In this document: one piece after another, positions 60,202 through 64,000 of the stretch | Layout: every line of letters starts with the position of its first letter | How positions within the stretch are numbered: the stretch's first letter is position 1 | NCBI RefSeq assembly: GCF_025149915.1 | Contig: NZ_CP102278.1 | Coordinates: forward strand, 2,649,501 to 2,713,500 | Length of the DNA: 64,000 nucleotides | Origin: Coprococcus eutactus | Lineage (GTDB): Bacteria; Bacillota; Clostridia; Lachnospirales; Lachnospiraceae | Direction of reading: 5' to 3' | Program-made: the position numbers and the translations under genes | The notes under the pieces: model-generated | Told to the model about the DNA's origin: nothing | What the model saw: only the letters and a program-made list of their open reading frames with translations | Databases searched by the model: none

Positions 60202-62193
60202 CTACAAAAAATCCTCAAATTCTATCTCAGACGGCAGTCTCAGATCACCTCTCGGGCTGACCGACACGGTTCCGACCTTCACACCGTCCGGCATGCAGTT
60301 TCTCTTGAACTGCTGGCGGAAGAATCTCGTGTAGAATACCTTCTGCCATTTGTCGATCTCGCTGTCTGAGAAATTGTACTCGTCACTCTGTCTTACAGCC
60401 TCCTTGCACAGCTCATTTACCTCCTCAGGTGACATTCCATATCGCAGTGTATAATATAAGAAGAAATCGTGCAGGATGTATGATCCCACGGTGTCCTCCG
60501 TCTTCTGCGCGATGGTTCCGTCCGGGTTCGGTGGAAGCAGCTCCGGGCTGACCGGTGTGTCTATGATATCGTCTATGATCGGCGCGATGCCCGCAAATCC
60601 ATCAACCTCCATGAAGTGTCCGACTTCGTTCACAAGTGAGCGCACCAGCGTCTTTGGTATACTTGTATTCACCGCATACATGCTCATATGGTCGCCGTTG
60701 TAGGTGCACCAGCCAAGTGCCAGCTCCGAGAGATCTCCGGTTCCAACCACGAATCCGCCCTCCTTGTTGGCGACATCCATGAGTATCTGTGTTCTCTCCC
60801 TCGCCTGACAGTTCTCATAAGTGACGTCATGCACGCTCTCGTCCTGTCCGATATCGGCAAAATGCTGTCTCACCGATGCAGCTATGCTTATCTCTCTGCT
60901 GTCACAGCCGAGCAGTCTCATGAGTTCCGTGGAGTTGTTCTTCGTCCTGTTTGTCGTTCCAAATCCCGGCATGGTGATTCCCACGACAGTTGTGGATGGA
61001 AGTCCCGCATTCTTCACCGCCTGTGCCGAAACCAGCAGAGCCAGTGTGGAATCAAGTCCACCTGACACTCCCACGACCACACATTTGCAGTGGGTCGCCT
61101 CTATCCTTCTCTGAAGTCCGGCAACCTGCATCTTGAATATCGCCATGCACCTCTCAAGCTTATTTCCCGATGGGACAAATGGTGTCATCTTCACCTTCAT
61201 GAGCACATTCCCTTTGTCCATGAGTGGGGTATCGCACACCACCGTCTCATACTTTCTGAATGCGAAATCACGCTTACAGTCGGCAAATGACTTGTTTGCT
61301 ATCCTGTCGTGTCTGATCTTGGTAAGACTTATATCCCTGATCAATACTCCGTCCTCAAATGGCTTTACCTCGCCGAGGAGTTTGCCGTTCTCGTACATCA
61401 GATTGTGTCCTGAAAATACCAGATCCGATGTGGACTCGTACATTCCAGCGGACACATACACATATCCGCACAGGCAGTCCGATGACACACTTCCTATCAG
61501 CTTGTGCCTGTATGCAGCCTTTCCGATGACCTCATTTGACGCGGAAAGGTTGAGTATGACCTCTGCTCCCGCCATGGCGAGAAGTCTTCCCGGCGAAACC
61601 GGAGTCCAGGCATCCTCACATATCTCTATGCCAAGCTTGACTCTCTGGTCTCCGCTGCCCATCTCTATCATCACATTGTTGCCAAACAGCACTTCACTGC
61701 CAACACCCCTGCCCCCGGCTTTCTTTGAACCGGCATTGTATTCAAGCTCATCTCCATCATCTTCCGGATCCATGAGATTGACCATCACCGCATCATACTT
61801 TCTGGCTGAGAACCATCTCTTCTCGTAGAACTCGCCATAGTTTGGAAGATAAGTCTTCGGCACGATGGCCATGACTCTTCCGCCCTGCAGGAACGCCGCA
61901 CAGTTGAACAGCTCCCCGTCCACCTCAAATGGCAGACCGACCACCAGTGCCGACTGACCGGTACAAGTCGCCATGGCAAGCTGAAGAAGACCTCTTCTCG
62001 CACCATCTATGAGCTTTCTGTTCTCAAACAGATCCGCACAGGTATATCCCGTGATAGACAACTCTGGCGTCACTATGATATCCGCAGCATCCTTATACTC
62101 TTCATATATATCCATTATCTCTCTGACATTTCCGCTGACACTTCCGATGTGAACCTTCGGCGTAACGGCTGCCACACGCAGCATATTCTTCAT
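60202..62193 (-). CDS. nadE: Glutamine-dependent NAD+ synthetase
   Basis: The 663-residue protein has an N-terminal nitrilase-type glutaminase domain. Its catalytic triad is Glu in VTPELSITGYTC, Lys in VPKTYLPNYGEFYEKRWF and Cys in GIEICEDAWTPV. A C-terminal synthetase domain has the PP-loop GVSGGLDSTLALLV (near residue 375), GTGDLSELALGWCTYNGDHM and the ending PSEIEFEDFL. It makes NAD from deamido-NAD using glutamine nitrogen. AAGGAGG sets the ATG at 62193; 14 further upstream codons are open without support. The length agrees with the two-domain family. Confidence 0.95.
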   Translation of the reverse strand: MKNMLRVAAVTPKVHIGSVSGNVREIMDIYEEYKDAADIIVTPELSITGYTCADLFENRKLIDGARRGLLQLAMATCTGQSALVVGLPFEVDGELFNCAAFLQGGRVMAIVPKTYLPNYGEFYEKRWFSARKYDAVMVNLMDPEDDGDELEYNAGSKKAGGRGVGSEVLFGNNVMIEMGSGDQRVKLGIEICEDAWTPVSPGRLLAMAGAEVILNLSASNEVIGKAAYRHKLIGSVSSDCLCGYVYVSAGMYESTSDLVFSGHNLMYENGKLLGEVKPFEDGVLIRDISLTKIRHDRIANKSFADCKRDFAFRKYETVVCDTPLMDKGNVLMKVKMTPFVPSGNKLERCMAIFKMQVAGLQRRIEATHCKCVVVGVSGGLDSTLALLVSAQAVKNAGLPSTTVVGITMPGFGTTNRTKNNSTELMRLLGCDSREISIAASVRQHFADIGQDESVHDVTYENCQARERTQILMDVANKEGGFVVGTGDLSELALGWCTYNGDHMSMYAVNTSIPKTLVRSLVNEVGHFMEVDGFAGIAPIIDDIIDTPVSPELLPPNPDGTIAQKTEDTVGSYILHDFFLYYTLRYGMSPEEVNELCKEAVRQSDEYNFSDSEIDKWQKVFYTRFFRQQFKRNCMPDGVKVGTVSVSPRGDLRLPSEIEFEDFL

Positions 62194-62315
62194 TGTTACC
62201 TCCTTGTAAAATCTCACTTGATTTTGCCTTTTCATAACATTTACACTTTACCACCCGGCGCCATTTATTTCAACGAAGTTCACAAAACAAAAACAGCTTC
62301 CCCACAAGATAAAAA

Positions 62316-62345
62316 AGGAGAAACAGCTTAAACGCTATTTCTCCT
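62316..62345 (-). terminator. Terminator of purC
   Basis: On the minus strand AGGAGAAATAGC, a 6-base loop and GCTGTTTCTCCT form a stem followed by TTTTTT. It lies 27 bp beyond the purC stop. Confidence 0.85.
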
Positions 62346-62372
62346 GAAAATTCGTATAATTCGATATTGTAA

Positions 62373-63248
62373 TTACTTTCCAAGTGGCTTGCCTGTGAGC
62401 TTCTCGTAACCCTCAAGATAGATGTCGATGGTCTTCTGTGCGACATCTTCTGGAAGCTTCCAGCCCTTGTCCGGGTTAGCCTTCAGCCAATCACGGGCGA
62501 ACTGCTTGTCAAATGATGGCTGGCCATGACCTGGCTCATATACATCTGCTGGCCAGAATCTTGAGCTGTCTGGTGTGAGCATCTCATCGCCGAGAACGAT
62601 GTTGCCGTTCTCATCAAGGCCAAACTCAAACTTTGTATCTGCAATGATGATTCCTCTTGTAAGTGCATACTCTGCACACTTCTTGTAAAGTGTTATAGTA
62701 TACTCCTTGAGCTTTGAAGCGTACTCCTCGCCCTTTCCTGGGAAGTACTTCTCGAGGTGAGCAATGCTCTGCTCATATGATATATTCTCATCGTGATCGC
62801 CAATCTCCGCCTTTGTTGATGGTGTGTAGATAGGCTCAGGAAGCTTATCTGACTCCTTAAGTCCCTCTGGAAGCTTGATTCCACATACTGTGCCATTCTC
62901 CTTGTAGCTTGCCCAGCCACTACCTGTGATATATCCACGTACAATACACTCGATTGGAAGCATCTCAAGCTTTCTGCACATCATGCTATTGCCATCAAAC
63001 TTCTCCTGCTGGAAGAACTCAGGCATATCCTTTACATCAACTGATATCATGTGGTTAGGAAGTATGTCCTGTGTCATGTCAAACCAGAACTTTGACATCT
63101 GTGTCAGAACTGTTCCCTTCTTGGAAATTACATTGTCGAGGATGACATCGAAGCAGCTTATACGGTCTGTAGCTACCATGATCAGGCTGTCTCCATTGTC
63201 ATAAATCTCACGTACCTTACCTTCTTTGATTGGCTTTAATTCCTGCAT
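62373..63248 (-). CDS. purC: SAICAR synthetase (purine biosynthesis)
   Basis: The 291-residue protein has the family start LKPIKEGKVREIYDNGDSLI and MVATDRISCFDVILDNVI. It continues with PIECIVRGYITGSGWASYKE, GIIIADTKFEFGLDENG and LGDEMLTPDSSRFW. It joins aspartate to CAIR in step eight of IMP synthesis. AAGGAG precedes the ATG. It is a single-gene unit, with a promoter upstream and a strong terminator downstream, rather than part of a pur operon. Confidence 0.96.
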   Translation of the reverse strand: MQELKPIKEGKVREIYDNGDSLIMVATDRISCFDVILDNVISKKGTVLTQMSKFWFDMTQDILPNHMISVDVKDMPEFFQQEKFDGNSMMCRKLEMLPIECIVRGYITGSGWASYKENGTVCGIKLPEGLKESDKLPEPIYTPSTKAEIGDHDENISYEQSIAHLEKYFPGKGEEYASKLKEYTITLYKKCAEYALTRGIIIADTKFEFGLDENGNIVLGDEMLTPDSSRFWPADVYEPGHGQPSFDKQFARDWLKANPDKGWKLPEDVAQKTIDIYLEGYEKLTGKPLGK

Positions 63249-63361
63249 TTTTTTATCTCCTTGATATTTGTATTATGTCATCAGGCATCGGTCTGACAAC
63301 CCTCGCACATATAAATGTACGGATTTTGAAAATACCCATTAGAAATTGTATTCATATAAGT

Positions 63362-63390
63362 GTGTATCACTTTTTATGGTGGCTTGTCAA
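63362..63390 (-). promoter_or_regulatory. Putative purC promoter
   Basis: On the minus strand TTGACA (63390-63385) is followed after 17 bp by ATACAC (63367-63362), a perfect -35 with a weak -10 about 115 bp upstream of the purC ATG. No guanine riboswitch core was recognised in the leader between them. Confidence 0.4.
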
Positions 63391-63517
63391 GACTTTGACT
63401 GCCCACAAAATTATTTTATCAAGATTTATCAATGTTTCTGCGCTCCTGCCGGTTCTATTATTCTAAAAGATGTTTTTTCATCTTTACAATGTCATTTGTG
63501 ATGGCTATAATAACAGA

Positions 63518-63567
63518 GCACAATATCTAGTGGGTGTTTCACATTATCCCCACCAAATATATTGTGT
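63518..63567 (+). promoter_or_regulatory. Two putative NrdR boxes before nrdD
   Basis: GCACAATATCTAGTGG (63518-63533) and ACCAAATATATTGTGT (63552-63567) both fit the 16-base NrdR palindrome aCAcwATATwtwGTGt. They are tandem, with centres 34 bp apart, slightly more than three helical turns. NrdR represses ribonucleotide reductase genes, which fits the nrdD gene 210 bp downstream. Confidence 0.6.
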
Positions 63568-63576
63568 TTACATTAA

Positions 63577-63623
63577 TTGTCGCAAGCGCAAGCCTGATGA
63601 CCTACGCATGCATCAGCGTGCTG
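63577..63623. repeat. Short copy of the palindromic repeat family
   Basis: GTCGCAAGCGCAAGCCTGAT followed by GACCTACGCATGCATCAGCG resembles the middle part of the array at 51895-51940 (TCAAGCGTAGCTTGATGACATGCGCGCACATCA). It lies between the NrdR boxes and nrdD. Confidence 0.5.
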
Positions 63624-63779
63624 CATATTTATTTTCTTTACAAATAATTCCATGCGGAATGGGCAGCCGCATCTAGTATATTATTTCAAACCAGACCTTA
63701 ACGGCCTGATTTCAATTAATTTAATGATTGGATTATTATTATAGAACTTTTATCGAATTGGAAGAGGGAGGCTATTGCT

Positions 63780-64000
63780 GTGTCAGAAGAAGCAAAAAAA
63801 CATGTACATGTAATTAAAAGAAATGGAGAAGAGGTTACATTTGATCTGTCAAAGATAGAGAATGCCATCCTTGCAGCCAACAACGAAGTTGACAATCTCC
63901 ATCAGTTAAATGAATATCAGGTTCACGCCATCGCGGACAATCTGGAGAAGCAGATTGAATCCATGTCCCACGCAGTCCACGTTGAGGATATACAGGATAT
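63780..64000 (+). CDS. nrdD: Anaerobic ribonucleoside-triphosphate reductase, N-terminal part
   Basis: The frame opens with GTG at 63780, nine bases after AGGGAGG, and runs off the right edge after 73 codons. It reads VSEEAKKHVHVIKRNGEEVT, then FDLSKIENAILAANNEV and AIADNLEKQIE, which is an ATP-cone domain. This regulatory domain binds ATP or dATP at the N-terminus of NrdD. The glycyl-radical enzyme converts NTPs to dNTPs without oxygen. NrdR boxes upstream support the assignment. NrdG would be expected downstream, outside the window. Confidence 0.85.
   Translation, partial: MSEEAKKHVHVIKRNGEEVTFDLSKIENAILAANNEVDNLHQLNEYQVHAIADNLEKQIESMSHAVHVEDIQD

Noticed and set aside
63249-63400. Possible purine riboswitch upstream of purC
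   Set aside because: The leader lacks the paired loop motifs of the guanine aptamer.

Overview
The window looks like a chromosome segment of a gut-type Lachnospiraceae (Clostridia; Coprococcus- or Lachnospira-like). The evidence is strong AGGAGG ribosome binding sites, a helicase-primase and excisionase set typical of Firmicutes elements, GH114, CE2 and SGNH esterases, cysteine-rich secreted proteins with FN3 or sortase-type tails, fused HD-GYP/GGDEF proteins, and anaerobic ribonucleotide reductase. The species cannot be fixed from the sequence alone.

Positions 1 to about 14,940 are accessory DNA made of several mobile pieces. A compact leftward operon (4292 to <1) encodes an AlpA-like HTH protein, a P4/D5-type primase-helicase, a 78-residue protein, an HK97-fold major capsid protein and two excisionase-like proteins, with no terminase, portal, protease or tail gene in view. 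A divergent Zn-ribbon protein and a 'virulence-related' ICE-type protein follow. Next comes an unusual restriction-modification island (6.5-10.5 kb). It holds an EcoRI-like endonuclease lying between an RsrI-type and an EcoRI-type adenine methyltransferase, which are unrelated proteins, plus a third methyltransferase paired with an XRE regulator. From 10.6 to 14.9 kb there is wreckage: a membrane protein, a DUF4259 protein, an integrase 3' end, a frameshifted ICE-type small gene, a GH114 protein with a doubtful 5' end, an IS256-type transposase 5' end, and 54-bp imperfect direct repeats at 11,624 and 14,874 that bracket the debris.

From 14.9 to 24 kb most genes look chromosomal: aspartate kinase, a MoxR ATPase with its VWA/metallopeptidase-like partner, a small coiled-coil protein, a lipoprotein, and an ECF sigma factor fused to a membrane segment and a large extracytoplasmic domain. 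From 24 to 36.4 kb lies a block of secreted or membrane proteins (transglutaminase with Flg_new repeats, a 902-residue Cys-rich/FN3 protein, zinc-ribbon, DUF3592 and TM2 proteins, a Thr-rich repeat lipoprotein) and a two-component cluster (7TM sensor, HisKA_3-type kinase, NarL/LuxR-type regulator). That cluster overlaps the end of a large 7TM-HD-GYP-GGDEF cyclic-di-GMP protein.

From 39.6 to 64 kb the genes are mostly housekeeping and transport: two pyridoxamine-kinase paralogues, a TatD-associated radical SAM protein, YitT, MATE, cyanase, two SGNH/CE2 esterases, an orphan gamma-class DNA methyltransferase with an N-terminal HTH, a heterodimeric ABC exporter with one degenerate ATP site, a cysteine-rich sortase-type surface protein next to a LuxR-type regulator, a MIF-like tautomerase with a PAP2 phosphatase, NAD synthetase, purC, and the start of nrdD behind two putative NrdR boxes. 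Intergenic spaces carry several palindromic repeat families and clear hairpin terminators.
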